The position numbers and the translations under genes are program-made. Below, in pieces: positions 1 through 8,018 of a stretch of 64,000 nucleotides of DNA (its first letter is position 1; every line of letters begins with the position of its first letter). The notes beneath the pieces were generated by a model. That model saw nothing but the letters and a program-made list of their open reading frames with translations, searched no databases and was not told where the DNA came from. The stretch comes from Gallionella sp. (lineage in GTDB: Bacteria > Pseudomonadota > Gammaproteobacteria > Burkholderiales > Gallionellaceae): positions 640,326 to 704,325 of the forward strand of contig JAQVVH010000001.1 of the NCBI GenBank assembly GCA_028699065.1. Reading direction: 5' to 3'.

Positions 1-380
1 CTGCGGGTGCAGCTTTCTTCACCGCAGGCTTTTTCGCTACCACTGCTTTTTTCGCCGGGGCCGCTTTCTTCACGGCAGCAGCCTTGGCCACAGGTTTCTT
101 GACGGCCGGTGCAGCCTTTTTCACAACAGCTTTCTTGGCGGGTGCGGCTGCCTTTTTAACCGCCGGTTTCTTCGCTGCGGGTGCAGCTTTCTTCACCGCA
201 GGCTTTTTCGCTACCACTGCTTTTTTCGCCGGGGCCGCTTTCTTCACGGCAGCAGCCTTGGCCACAGGTTTCTTGACGGCCGGTGCAGCCTTTTTCACAA
301 CGGCTTTCTTGGCGGGTGCGGCTGCCTTTTTAACCGCCGGTTTCTTCGCTGCGGGTGCAGCTTTCTTCACCGCAGGATTT
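1..380. repeat. 174-bp tandem repeat inside the H1-like gene
   Basis: Units begin at 1, 175 and 349 (each starts CTGCGGGTGCAGC). The first two complete units differ at one visible base (acaacAgc versus acaacGgc); the third follows for about 30 bases and then diverges. The period is a multiple of three, so gain or loss of a unit would keep the reading frame. Shorter internal repeats of KKAAPA-type codons are nested inside. Confidence 0.9.
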
Positions 381-436
381 TTCGCTGCGGGTGCCGCTTT
401 GTTGGCGGCCGGTTTAGTTTTCTTTTCTGCTGCCAT
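1..436 (-). CDS. Histone H1-like Ala/Lys/Pro-rich DNA-binding protein (3' end beyond the window)
   Basis: The minus strand starts with ATG at 436 behind a strong AAGGAGGT site and stays open to the window edge, so only the first 145 codons are present. The product is almost only Ala, Lys, Pro and Val, built from units such as KKAAPAAKKPAVKKAA; it begins MAAEKKTKPAANKAA. This is the composition of bacterial H1-like proteins (AlgP, PhaF tail, BpH1 types), which bind DNA without sequence specificity through unstructured basic tails and help condense the nucleoid. From about codon 30 the gene is an almost exact 174-bp (58-codon) tandem repeat, so the copy number could vary between strains. A conserved domain could lie in the missing C-terminus, so a PhaF-like protein is not excluded. 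The overlapping open frame on the plus strand is a repeat shadow. Confidence 0.85.
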   Translation of the reverse strand, partial: MAAEKKTKPAANKAAPAAKNPAVKKAAPAAKKPAVKKAAAPAKKAVVKKAAPAVKKPVAKAAAVKKAAPAKKAVVAKKPAVKKAAPAAKKPAVKKAAAPAKKAVVKKAAPAVKKPVAKAAAVKKAAPAKKAVVAKKPAVKKAAPA

Positions 437-525
437 TTCAACCTCCTTGAGTCAGATCAAAGTTAAAGAAATACAACAACTGCACTACCCCCCCTCAGCA
501 ACCGCCGCGCGGCCGACCAAAGTCT

Positions 526-594
526 GCATGTGCGCCCCCGCATGGGAAACGCACATGCGACAAACACACCACAGGAAGAGTGGTGCGTTTGTCG
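526..594 (-). terminator. Double inverted repeat downstream of nrdB
   Basis: Two hairpins lie in the gap after the nrdB stop. One has 15-nt arms at 558-572 and 580-594 (one mismatch, 7-nt loop); the other has 9-nt arms at 526-534 and 550-558. The nearer one probably ends the nrdAB transcript. The T-run after it on the minus strand is short, so efficient intrinsic termination is inferred. Confidence 0.5.
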
Positions 595-620
595 CCATTA
601 CATTCATGCTCTCCCGAGAT

Positions 621-1739
621 CTAGTCCCAGGACAATGCGCCACCGCTTTGATATTCAGTGACGCGTGTCTCAAAGAAATTTTTCTCTTTCTTGAGGTCGA
701 TCATTTCAGCCATCCACGGGAACGGATTTGCCGCACCCGGGTATATTACGTCAATGCCGATTTGCTGGCAGCGGCGATTTGCAATAAATCGCAAATATTC
801 CTTAAACATGGCGGCATTTAACCCCAACACGCCGCGTGGCATGGTGTCTTCCGCATAGCGATACTCCAGCTCGACCGCCTTTTGGAACAGGCCGCGAATT
901 TCATTGCGGAACTCGGACGTCCACAGATGCGGGTTTTCCAGTTTGATCTGATTGATCACATCGACGCCGAAATTGAGATGCATGGATTCGTCGCGCAGAA
1001 TGTACTGGTACTGCTCGGCGGCACCAGTCATCTTGTTTTGGCGTCCCAACGCCAGAATTTGCACGAAACCGACATAGAAGAACAGGCCTTCCATAATGCA
1101 CGCGAAGACGATCAGGCTACGCAGCAACTTCTGGTCCGATTCCGGCGTGCCGGTCTTAAATGCGGGATCGGTCAGTGTATCAATGAACGGGATCAGGAAT
1201 TCATCCTTGGCGCGAATGCTGTCCACTTCATGATAGGCATTAAACACTTCGCCCTCATCCAGCCCCAGACTTTCGACAATGTACTGGTAGGCATGAGTGT
1301 GAATAGCCTCTTCAAACGCCTGACGCAGCAAGAACTGGCGACATTCCGGATTGCTGATGTGCCGGTAGGTTCCCAGCACGATATTGTTAGCCGCCAAACT
1401 GTCTGCTGTGGTGAAAAACCCCAGATTGCGCTTGACCAGCCGACGCTCATCCTCGCTCAGCTTGTCACTTTTCCACAGCGCAATATCGGCGGTCATATTC
1501 ACCTCTTGCGGCATCCAGTGGTTGGCGCAGGCTGCAAGGTATTTTTCCCAGGCCCACTTGTACTTGAATGGCACCAACTGGTTAACGTCCGCCCGCGAAT
1601 TGATGATGGCCTTATCCTCAACCCGCACGCGCGCCGTGGAAACGGTTTCCGTTGTTGTGGCCGCAGGCGATTGATTTAAAACATCACCGGACGCAAACGA
1701 TGGCGCGGCGGATTGGATATTATCTTCAAATGTCAGCAT
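621..1739 (-). CDS. nrdB: Ribonucleoside-diphosphate reductase class Ia, beta subunit
   Basis: NrdB carries the diferric-tyrosyl radical that starts NDP reduction in the NrdA active site. The 372-residue product shows the class Ia R2 signature: Asp in the DIALW segment, EEAIHTHAY with the Glu and His iron ligands and the radical Tyr four residues after the His, Glu in CIMEGLFF, and Glu/His in [10 protein letters not shown]. The start at 1739 (MLTFEDNIQ) has AGGAGAG about eight bases upstream; an in-frame start at 1778 has no such site and was not chosen. It follows nrdA by 63 bp on the same strand and must be co-transcribed with it. The retained radical Tyr argues against the Tyr-free Ic subtype. 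Confidence 0.96.
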   Translation of the reverse strand: MLTFEDNIQSAAPSFASGDVLNQSPAATTTETVSTARVRVEDKAIINSRADVNQLVPFKYKWAWEKYLAACANHWMPQEVNMTADIALWKSDKLSEDERRLVKRNLGFFTTADSLAANNIVLGTYRHISNPECRQFLLRQAFEEAIHTHAYQYIVESLGLDEGEVFNAYHEVDSIRAKDEFLIPFIDTLTDPAFKTGTPESDQKLLRSLIVFACIMEGLFFYVGFVQILALGRQNKMTGAAEQYQYILRDESMHLNFGVDVINQIKLENPHLWTSEFRNEIRGLFQKAVELEYRYAEDTMPRGVLGLNAAMFKEYLRFIANRRCQQIGIDVIYPGAANPFPWMAEMIDLKKEKNFFETRVTEYQSGGALSWD

Positions 1740-1802
1740 AAAACTCTCCTCATATTTCCGAACGGCTTTCCCGCTCAAAATGCCGTGATTAATCCTAAAG
1801 GC

Positions 1803-4649
1803 TTATTGGCAAGCCTCGCACTCGGGGTTGTCGATCGAGCAGAATTTGGTTTCCTCCGCCCCGCTTGCAGACACGGCATTCAGCGCACCAGCTCGGCCGG
1901 TCGATTTTTCTGCCGAAGTCGCTCCCAGCGTACGCAGGTAATACGTTGTCTTCAGACCTCGCAACCAAGCCAACTTGTAGGTTTCATCGAGCTTGCGACC
2001 CGACACACCGGCCATGTAAATATTGAGTGACTGTGCCTGATCGATCCACTTCTGTCGGCGCGAAGCTGCCTCAATCAGCCAAGCAGGCTCGATTTCAAAG
2101 GCTGTTGCATAAAGATTGCGCAAGTCCTGCGGCACCCGGTCTATCTTTGCCAGACTGCCGTCAAAATATTTCAGGTCGGCGATCATGACCTCGTCCCACA
2201 AGCCCAGTTGCTTCAAGTCCGCAACCAGATGTTCGTTGATGACGGTAAATTCGCCTGACAGGTTTGATTTGACGAAGATGTTCTGATAAGTCGGTTCGAT
2301 ACAGGCCGATGCGCCGATGATGTTGGAGATAGTCGCAGTCGGCGCAATAGCCACGCAATTTGAATTGCGCATGCCGAATTGCTTGACCCGGGCACGCAGC
2401 GCGTCCCAATCCATGACCGCCGAAGTATCAACTTCCACGTACCCCCCGCGCTCCTCGCGCAGCAGTCCAAGGGAATCCTGCGGCAAAATGCCGCGATCCC
2501 ACAGGCTGCCACGATAGCTTGCATAACGACCACGCTCTTCGGCCAGCGCTGTTGAAGCCCAGTATGCGTAGTAGCAAACAGCCTCCATGGACCGGTCCGC
2601 GAATTCCACCGCCGCTTCGGAGGCGTAGGAAATACGCAGCTCGTGCAGGCAATCCTGAAAGCCCATAATCCCCATACCGACCGGGCGATGCTTGAGGTTG
2701 GAATTGCGCGCCTTGCCAACTGCGTAGTAATTGATATCAACAACATTGTCGAGCATACGCATCGCAGTGCTGATGGTGCGGCGGAGCTTTTCATGATCCA
2801 GCTGGCCGGCTTTTTCATGGCCACAGGGATAGAGGTGCGCGGCGAGATTTACCGAGCCCAGATTACATACGGCAATTTCACTGTCGCTGGTATTGAGCGT
2901 AATCTCGGTACACAAGTTAGAGCTGTGCACGACGCCCACGTGCTGCTGCGGCGAGCGAATATTGCAAGGATCCTTGAAGGTGATCCAAGGATGACCAGTC
3001 TCGAACAGCATGGTCAGCATCTTGCGCCACAGGCTTTGCGCCGGAATCTTCTTGAATAACTTCAGTTCGCCGCTGGCGGCCTTGGCTTCATATGCGGTGT
3101 AAGCACGCTCAAATTCCGCGCCAAACTTTTCGTGCAAATCCGGGACGTCCGAGGGAGAAAAGAGGGTCCACTCGCTTCCTTCCATCACGCGCTTCATGAA
3201 TAAATCGGGGATCCAGTTGGCCGTGTTCATGTCATGGGTCCGACGGCGATCATCGCCCGTGTTTTTGCGCAAATCCAGAAACTCTTCAATGTCCAGATGC
3301 CAAGTCTCTAGATAGGCACACACGGCCCCCTTGCGCTTGCCGCCCTGATTTACCGCAACCGCAGTGTCATTCACAACCTTGAGGAACGGCACCACCCCTT
3401 GGGACTGACCATTGGTGCCCTTGATATGCGCCCCCAACGCCCGAACCGGCGTCCAGTCATTACCAAGCCCGCCCGCATACTTGGCGAGCAAAGCATTTTC
3501 CTTGATTGCCTCGTAAATCCCATCCAAATCATCGGCAACAGTTGTCAAATAGCAGGAAGAAAGTTGCGAGCGCAGGGTTCCCGAATTAAATAATGTAGGC
3601 GTGGAACTCATAAAATCAAAACTGGATAGCAGACGATAGAACTCAATAGCACGTGATTCGCGATCAATTTCGTTCAACGCCAAACCCATGGCAACGCGCA
3701 TAAAGAATGCTTGGGGCAATTCGATGCGTTTTTCCTGTACATGCAGGAAATAGCGATCATAAAGCGTTTGTAAACCCAAATAACCAAACTGGAGGTCGCG
3801 CTCTGCATCCAGCTCTTGCCCCATTCGTTGCAGATCAAATTGAGCCAGTCGAGGATCCAAAAGATCGGCTGAAATCCCGTGTTTGATAAATTGCGGAAAA
3901 TATTCGGCATACCGCCCGGCCATTTCGGCTTGCGTAACTTCCTCACCCAAAACTTCCGTGCACATATTGTTCAGCAACAAACGCGCTGTTACATAGTTGT
4001 AAGCGGGCTCCTTCTCGATCAGCGAACGCGCCGAAAGAATCAGGCATTTACGCACCTCGCGCGCAGGCACGCCGTCGTACAAATCCTTGGTTGTTAGGGC
4101 AATCACCGCCGCGGGATCAACCGCCTCACCCAAACCGATGCAGGCCGCGCTCACAATTTCAGACAAACGAACGAAATCCAGCGGCCGAACCACCCCATCC
4201 TCACCCGTCACGTTAATCTCGTGGGCAGGCTCAACCGATCGGGTCTGGGCCCGGCTGCGAGCACGTTCCTCGCGATAAAGCACATAGGATCGGGCCACAT
4301 CATGTTCGCCGGAACGCATCAGCGCCAGCTCAACCTGATCCTGAATATCCTCAATATGCAGGGTTCCGCCATGTGGCTGGCGGCGTAACAACACAGCCAC
4401 CACGCTCTGGGTCAGGTCCTCCACCAGTTCCCGCACTCTTGCCGAGGCTGCGCCTTGGCCACCGTTAACCGCAATATAGGCTTTGGTCAGCGCGATTGAA
4501 ATTTTTCCCGGCTCAAACGGTACAACGGATCCGTTCCGGCGAATCACTTTATATTGATCGTACCGGCTTGAATTGGAGCTCACTTGATCAGAATCTGTGG
4601 CGGGGTGAATTTGAGGGGAAAAAACGCTTTCTGCAGCAGCATGCAACAT
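1803..4649 (-). CDS. nrdA: Ribonucleoside-diphosphate reductase class Ia, alpha subunit with two ATP-cones
   Basis: The catalytic subunit reduces NDPs to dNDPs. The 948-residue product is long for NrdA because of two N-terminal ATP-cone regions: a canonical one at about 34-126 (VIRRNGSVVPFEPGKI) and a more degenerate one at about 146-237. ATP-cones set overall activity by sensing the dATP/ATP ratio; Pseudomonas-type NrdA has the same double arrangement. Catalytic features visible are Cys365 (SSCYLTT), Asn577/Cys579/Glu581 (NLCTE), the Tyr-Tyr pair of the radical path (LKTTYYLRTL) and the C-terminal redox pair Cys944/Cys947 (CEAC). The start at 4649 follows AAGGGAG. It is the first gene of the nrdAB unit; an NrdR box lies just upstream. 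Confidence 0.96.
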   Translation of the reverse strand: MLHAAAESVFSPQIHPATDSDQVSSNSSRYDQYKVIRRNGSVVPFEPGKISIALTKAYIAVNGGQGAASARVRELVEDLTQSVVAVLLRRQPHGGTLHIEDIQDQVELALMRSGEHDVARSYVLYREERARSRAQTRSVEPAHEINVTGEDGVVRPLDFVRLSEIVSAACIGLGEAVDPAAVIALTTKDLYDGVPAREVRKCLILSARSLIEKEPAYNYVTARLLLNNMCTEVLGEEVTQAEMAGRYAEYFPQFIKHGISADLLDPRLAQFDLQRMGQELDAERDLQFGYLGLQTLYDRYFLHVQEKRIELPQAFFMRVAMGLALNEIDRESRAIEFYRLLSSFDFMSSTPTLFNSGTLRSQLSSCYLTTVADDLDGIYEAIKENALLAKYAGGLGNDWTPVRALGAHIKGTNGQSQGVVPFLKVVNDTAVAVNQGGKRKGAVCAYLETWHLDIEEFLDLRKNTGDDRRRTHDMNTANWIPDLFMKRVMEGSEWTLFSPSDVPDLHEKFGAEFERAYTAYEAKAASGELKLFKKIPAQSLWRKMLTMLFETGHPWITFKDPCNIRSPQQHVGVVHSSNLCTEITLNTSDSEIAVCNLGSVNLAAHLYPCGHEKAGQLDHEKLRRTISTAMRMLDNVVDINYYAVGKARNSNLKHRPVGMGIMGFQDCLHELRISYASEAAVEFADRSMEAVCYYAYWASTALAEERGRYASYRGSLWDRGILPQDSLGLLREERGGYVEVDTSAVMDWDALRARVKQFGMRNSNCVAIAPTATISNIIGASACIEPTYQNIFVKSNLSGEFTVINEHLVADLKQLGLWDEVMIADLKYFDGSLAKIDRVPQDLRNLYATAFEIEPAWLIEAASRRQKWIDQAQSLNIYMAGVSGRKLDETYKLAWLRGLKTTYYLRTLGATSAEKSTGRAGALNAVSASGAEETKFCSIDNPECEACQ

Positions 4650-4688
4650 GTACTCACTCCCTTGTTTGGTTAGCCAAAAACTACAAAA

Positions 4689-4705
4689 CCACTATATATA
4701 GTATA
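4689..4705 (-). promoter_or_regulatory. NrdR box overlapping a probable -10 of nrdAB
   Basis: The palindromic core CTATATATAG at 4692-4701 matches the NrdR consensus acaCwATATATwGtgt. On the minus strand TATACT (4700-4705) could be the -10 of the nrdA promoter, so bound NrdR would block RNA polymerase. NrdR boxes usually occur in pairs; I see no convincing second box, only a weak AT-rich stretch near 4721-4736. Confidence 0.7.
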
Positions 4706-4796
4706 TTTTCTCAGCAGAGGAACTAATTGTAGTGGTCAACCAAAATGTAATGCAAGCACAAATTTCTGTTTTTTACCTCCAAAATCCCAAGCTACC

Positions 4797-5351
4797 TTAA
4801 AGGCTGGAAAGATATCTGCACCAGTCGAACAACGTCCCTGGGTCTGTCTTGCGTCCGGGTGCGATATCACTGTGACCGGCAATTCCTCGCAGCGGATAAG
4901 CCTCGCGGAGAGCAACCGTCAGATCAACAAGGCAGCGGTACTGGGATTCTTCAAATATCGAAGAATCCGCCCCCTCCAGCTCAATGCCAATTGAAAAATC
5001 ATTACACCGCTGACGCCCTTGCCATGAGGATAAACCCGCATGCCAAGCCCGTTGCAGGCAAGACACAAACTGCACCAGCGTGCCGTCGCGCCGGATATAA
5101 AAGTGGGAAGAAACTCGCAAGCCGGCAATCTGCGCAAAGTAGGGATGAGCGTCCGCCTGCAATTGGTTGGTGAACAAGCGCTCCACCTCGTCGCCCCCAT
5201 AGATGCCTGGTGGCAAGCTGATACTATGAATCACCAGAAGATCAATTATCGGCGCAGGGCGCGCATCGAAATTGGGGGATGGCACAAATATTCCATCGGC
5301 CAAAACCCCATTCTGGTCAATTTTCACGAAATTATCCAACGTTAAAGGCAC
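4797..5351 (-). CDS. ampD: 1,6-anhydro-N-acetylmuramyl-L-alanine amidase
   Basis: AmpD is the cytoplasmic zinc amidase that removes the peptide from anhydromuropeptides during cell-wall recycling and so lowers AmpR-type beta-lactamase signals. The 184-residue product has the N-terminal PSPNFDARP, the first zinc His in LLVIHSISLPPG, the second in GHSDIAPGRKTDPG and the Asp ligand in the same motif, followed by the FDW end typical of AmpD. The GTG at 5351 directly follows the upstream gene's TAA and lacks a clear ribosome binding site, so translation may be coupled or may begin at a GTG nine codons further in. It is the last gene of a cysQ, PP0621-like, ampD series. Confidence 0.93.
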   Translation of the reverse strand: MPLTLDNFVKIDQNGVLADGIFVPSPNFDARPAPIIDLLVIHSISLPPGIYGGDEVERLFTNQLQADAHPYFAQIAGLRVSSHFYIRRDGTLVQFVSCLQRAWHAGLSSWQGRQRCNDFSIGIELEGADSSIFEESQYRCLVDLTVALREAYPLRGIAGHSDIAPGRKTDPGTLFDWCRYLSSL

Positions 5352-5567
5352 TTAAACCACAAAAGCATCGCGATGCGCCTCATTGCAAAAATACTGACCG
5401 CCCTCCTGCAACCCTTCGCTCTTGGGCAAATGCACCCCGCAATAAGCGCACTGCACCATATCCTCGGCCAACGCATGATCGCCCGCATTGGGATTTTTCG
5501 ACCAAAATACACGAAGAATCAAGTAAATTACGAAAATTATCGCCAAAAAAAGGATAAGTCTCGCCAT
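5352..5567 (-). CDS. PP0621-like small membrane-anchored zinc-ribbon protein
   Basis: A 71-residue protein of unknown function. It has an N-terminal hydrophobic segment (residues 3-20, LILFLAIIFVIYLILRVF), then a small metal-binding module with CAYCGVHLP and a later FCNEAH, which together could hold one zinc. This matches the PP0621 family found beside ampD or regulatory genes in many proteobacteria. The start has AAAGGTG nine bases upstream. It touches ampD end to start, which suggests co-translation, but no role in wall recycling is shown. Confidence 0.8.
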   Translation of the reverse strand: MARLILFLAIIFVIYLILRVFWSKNPNAGDHALAEDMVQCAYCGVHLPKSEGLQEGGQYFCNEAHRDAFVV

Positions 5568-5599
5568 TTCATTTCACCTTTGAATTGAACACGAATCTG

Positions 5600-6427
5600 T
5601 CAGCGCGTATTCACTTGCCGCGCATGATCAAGCAACCAAACCGCGTTCTGATGGCACACAAAAAATTCCGGGTTATGCAAATCCGCCTTGTTATAGCAAA
5701 GCTCATCGCCGGCGATGCTGCAGACTATCCCACCTGCCACAGAGACAACCGCATGCGCAGCGGCCGTATCCCATTCCATGGTCGGACCTAGGCGGGGATA
5801 AAAATCCGCAGCACCTTCGGCAACGAGACACAATTTGAGCGAACTTCCCATACTGACAGACTCGAACTCACCGAGCGCCTGCAACAAGGCAGCGGTCCTT
5901 TCATCGCTGTGCGAGCGACTGGCAACAACGCGAAGCGGCGAACCCGGCACCGGCTCATGAACCCGAATAGGCTGCGCGGCGGAATCCCCCCGCAGCACAA
6001 ATGCACCAACGCCCGCAGCCGCGAAATAACAAACGCCTGTCACCGGCACGTAAACCACCCCCAACACCGGCCGGCCAGATTCGATCAACGCAATGTTGAC
6101 CGTAAACTCGCCGTTACGCTTAATGAATTCCTTGGTACCGTCCAGTGGGTCCACCAGCCAAAAACGCGCCCAATGACGACGTATCTCATAAGGAACGTCT
6201 GCGGCTTCTTCCGACAAAATCGGACATAAAGGATCAATTTTCTGCAATCCAGCGATAATTGCATGATGCGACGCCATGTCTGCACGCGTTAATGGGCTAT
6301 CGTCCGCCTTGCGGATTTCACCAAAATCATCGGCTTTGTAGATATTTAGAATGGCAGCACCCGCAACACGGGATAACGCCACAACTGACTGAAGCAACAC
6401 TTCAGAAGAAACAGGGGAAATTTTCAT
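5600..6427 (-). CDS. cysQ: 3'(2'),5'-bisphosphate nucleotidase
   Basis: CysQ removes the 3'-phosphate of PAP (and PAPS), which builds up in sulfate assimilation and carrier-protein turnover. The 275-residue product belongs to the inositol monophosphatase superfamily: metal-binding motifs EEAADVP, DPLDGTKEF and the C-terminal WDTAAAHAVV are all present. I choose ATG 6427, with AGGTTGG just upstream, over an in-frame TTG at 6436. The gene lies downstream of tRNA-Pro and ispB on the same strand. A general inositol-phosphate phosphatase is the alternative; the DGTKEFI form favours CysQ. Confidence 0.92.
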   Translation of the reverse strand: MKISPVSSEVLLQSVVALSRVAGAAILNIYKADDFGEIRKADDSPLTRADMASHHAIIAGLQKIDPLCPILSEEAADVPYEIRRHWARFWLVDPLDGTKEFIKRNGEFTVNIALIESGRPVLGVVYVPVTGVCYFAAAGVGAFVLRGDSAAQPIRVHEPVPGSPLRVVASRSHSDERTAALLQALGEFESVSMGSSLKLCLVAEGAADFYPRLGPTMEWDTAAAHAVVSVAGGIVCSIAGDELCYNKADLHNPEFFVCHQNAVWLLDHARQVNTR

Positions 6428-6450
6428 TGGCACCAACCTATCAAGAAAGT

Positions 6451-6527
6451 TGGTCGGAGAAAGAGGATTCGAACCTCCGGCCCCTGCGTCCCGAACGCAG
6501 TGCTCTACCAGGCTGAGCTATTCTCCG
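6451..6527 (-). tRNA. tRNA-Pro (anticodon CGG)
   Basis: The minus strand folds as a complete 77-nt tRNA: acceptor arms CGGAGAA and TTCTCCG, D-arm AGCTCAGCCTGGTAGAGC, anticodon arm CTGCG-TTCGGGA-CGCAG with anticodon CGG, T-arm with GGTTCGAATCC, and an encoded CCA end at 6451-6453. The 5' end lies only 3 nt after the ispB stop, so it may be processed from an ispB transcript. Confidence 0.97.
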
Positions 6528-6530
6528 AGA

Positions 6531-7562
6531 TCAATACTGCCGTGTGGCAGCGAAGCGGGCCAATTCTAGCAGAGCCTGCTTGTATTTTGTATCCGCAAAC
6601 GCAGAAATCGCCGCGCACGCGGCATCGGCTTCGCGTAATGCCTGCTGGCGCGTAAAATCAAGCGCGCCAGTCTCGCGAATGATTTGCAACACCTCGGCGA
6701 AACGCCCCACGTCGCCCTGCTCGATCGCCGTACGGACCACTTCCGCCTGCGCCGGAGAGCCATGCTGAATTGCGTAAATCAAAGGCAACGTAGGCTTACC
6801 TTCAGCCAAGTCGTCGCCGAGATGCTTGCCGGTTGCAGCCTCCTCGGCCGAATAATCCAGCACGTCATCAATCAACTGGAAGGCCGTACCTAGGTGCATG
6901 CCATAGCGTGCGGCCGCATCCTCAATTTCGGGCACGCTTCCGGCCAGAATCGCCCCTAGGCGCATCGCCGCCTCAAACAGCTTCGCTGTTTTGTAATGAA
7001 TAACCCGCATGTAGTTGGGAACATCCACATTGGCATCGTGGCAGTTCAAAAGCTGCAGCACCTCGCCCTCGGCAATCACATTGGTCGCATCGGCCAGCGT
7101 CTGCATCACACGCATCTCGCCCACATCCACCATCATCTGGAACGCCCGCGAGTACAGGAAATCGCCAACTAGCACACTGGCCGCATTACCAAACAGCGCG
7201 TTTGCCGTCTCACGCCCCCGACGTAGCTCGGACTCATCAACCACGTCATCATGCAGCAAAGTCGCGGTGTGGATAAATTCGACCACTGCTGCGAGCTCGT
7301 GATGATATTTACCCTGATAGCCCAAAGCTTGGGCGGAAAGCACCGCCAGCGCGGGACGCAAGCGCTTCCCGCCACTATTGACGATGTATTCGCCCACCTG
7401 ATTGACCAGCGCCACCTCTGAGTGCAAGCGGGCACGTATCACCTGATCAACAGCGGCCATATCCGCCGCAATCAACTGCTTGAGGTTATCCAAAAGTTTT
7501 CGCCAGAATTCGTCCAAAAAACAGGATGCGCCCTGCGCCTGCATCCTTTTTGCGGCGCGCAT
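6531..7562 (-). CDS. ispB: Octaprenyl (polyprenyl) diphosphate synthase
   Basis: This trans-prenyltransferase adds isopentenyl units to farnesyl diphosphate to make the ubiquinone side chain. Both Asp-rich motifs are visible, LLHDDVVDES and QLIDDVLDYSA, with GGKRLRP for the IPP site. The open frame of 343 residues carries about 23 more N-terminal residues than usual; homologues begin near LKQLIAADMAAVDQVI, so the true start may be a TTG near 7492 or the ATG at 7544. The left-hand end is 3 bp from tRNA-Pro. The gene is divergent from rpmE, the common betaproteobacterial arrangement being beside ribosomal protein genes. Chain length cannot be read with certainty. Confidence 0.92.
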   Translation of the reverse strand: MRAAKRMQAQGASCFLDEFWRKLLDNLKQLIAADMAAVDQVIRARLHSEVALVNQVGEYIVNSGGKRLRPALAVLSAQALGYQGKYHHELAAVVEFIHTATLLHDDVVDESELRRGRETANALFGNAASVLVGDFLYSRAFQMMVDVGEMRVMQTLADATNVIAEGEVLQLLNCHDANVDVPNYMRVIHYKTAKLFEAAMRLGAILAGSVPEIEDAAARYGMHLGTAFQLIDDVLDYSAEEAATGKHLGDDLAEGKPTLPLIYAIQHGSPAQAEVVRTAIEQGDVGRFAEVLQIIRETGALDFTRQQALREADAACAAISAFADTKYKQALLELARFAATRQY

Positions 7563-7623
7563 TGTCGCATAAACCCTAGCTCTCCGCTAACCGGCCGGCA
7601 AGCCAATGACGCGCAAACAAAAT

Positions 7624-7652
7624 TTGCGCGCACGGTAGATTTTATGGATAAT
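7624..7652 (+). promoter_or_regulatory. Probable sigma-70 promoter of rpmE
   Basis: TTGCGC (7624-7629) and GATAAT (7647-7652) are 17 bp apart, about 55 bp before the rpmE ATG. An inverted repeat GCGCAAA/TTTGCGC overlaps the -35. Confidence 0.5.
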
Positions 7653-7706
7653 GCGCGCCCCTGTGAGTGCGTACACCCGCCGCACCAGTAGCCCAAAGGA
7701 AAGAAA

Positions 7707-7919
7707 ATGAAAGCAGATATTCACCCGAATTACAAAGAACTCACCGTTACTTGCAGCTGTGGCAACAGCTTCCAAACCAAGTCCGTGATTGCAAAACCCG
7801 TGCTCAACGTTGAAGTATGTTCGGAGTGCCACCCGTTCTATACCGGCACCCAAAAGATTGTTGACACTGCCGGCCGAATCGACAAATTCCGCCAAAAATA
7901 CGGCAAGAGCGGCGCCTAA
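7707..7919 (+). CDS. rpmE: 50S ribosomal protein L31, zinc-binding type
   Basis: The 70-residue protein begins [11 protein letters not shown] and has the four zinc cysteines of the C+ form of L31: CSCGNSF and [11 protein letters not shown]31 bridges the ribosomal subunits. The zinc-binding form is the one replaced by a Cys-free paralogue when zinc is short; no such paralogue is in this window. The start has AAAGGAAAG upstream and the gene ends before an intrinsic terminator, so it is monocistronic. Confidence 0.98.
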   Translation: MKADIHPNYKELTVTCSCGNSFQTKSVIAKPVLNVEVCSECHPFYTGTQKIVDTAGRIDKFRQKYGKSGA

Positions 7920-7944
7920 GGGAACTTCGGGCCGGCTCGAACTC

Positions 7945-7974
7945 AAAAGGCAGCATTTGCTGCCTTTTTTGTTT
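7945..7974 (+). terminator. Intrinsic terminator of rpmE
   Basis: Stem AAAAGGCAGC / GCTGCCTTTT with an ATTT loop, followed by a T-run (TTTTTTGTTT), 25 nt after the rpmE stop. Confidence 0.9.
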
Positions 7975-8018
7975 GCGGCGAAAATCACGCCCAACCCCAC
8001 CCTGCACAGGAGTTTTTG

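Noticed and set aside
84..821. Plus-strand open frame over the H1-like gene, Phe/Ala/Thr-rich
   Set aside because: It is the reverse complement of the Ala/Lys repeats; the minus strand has a strong ribosome binding site and a known type of composition.
4721..4736. Second NrdR box
   Set aside because: The bases AACTAATTGTAGTGGT match the consensus too poorly to call.
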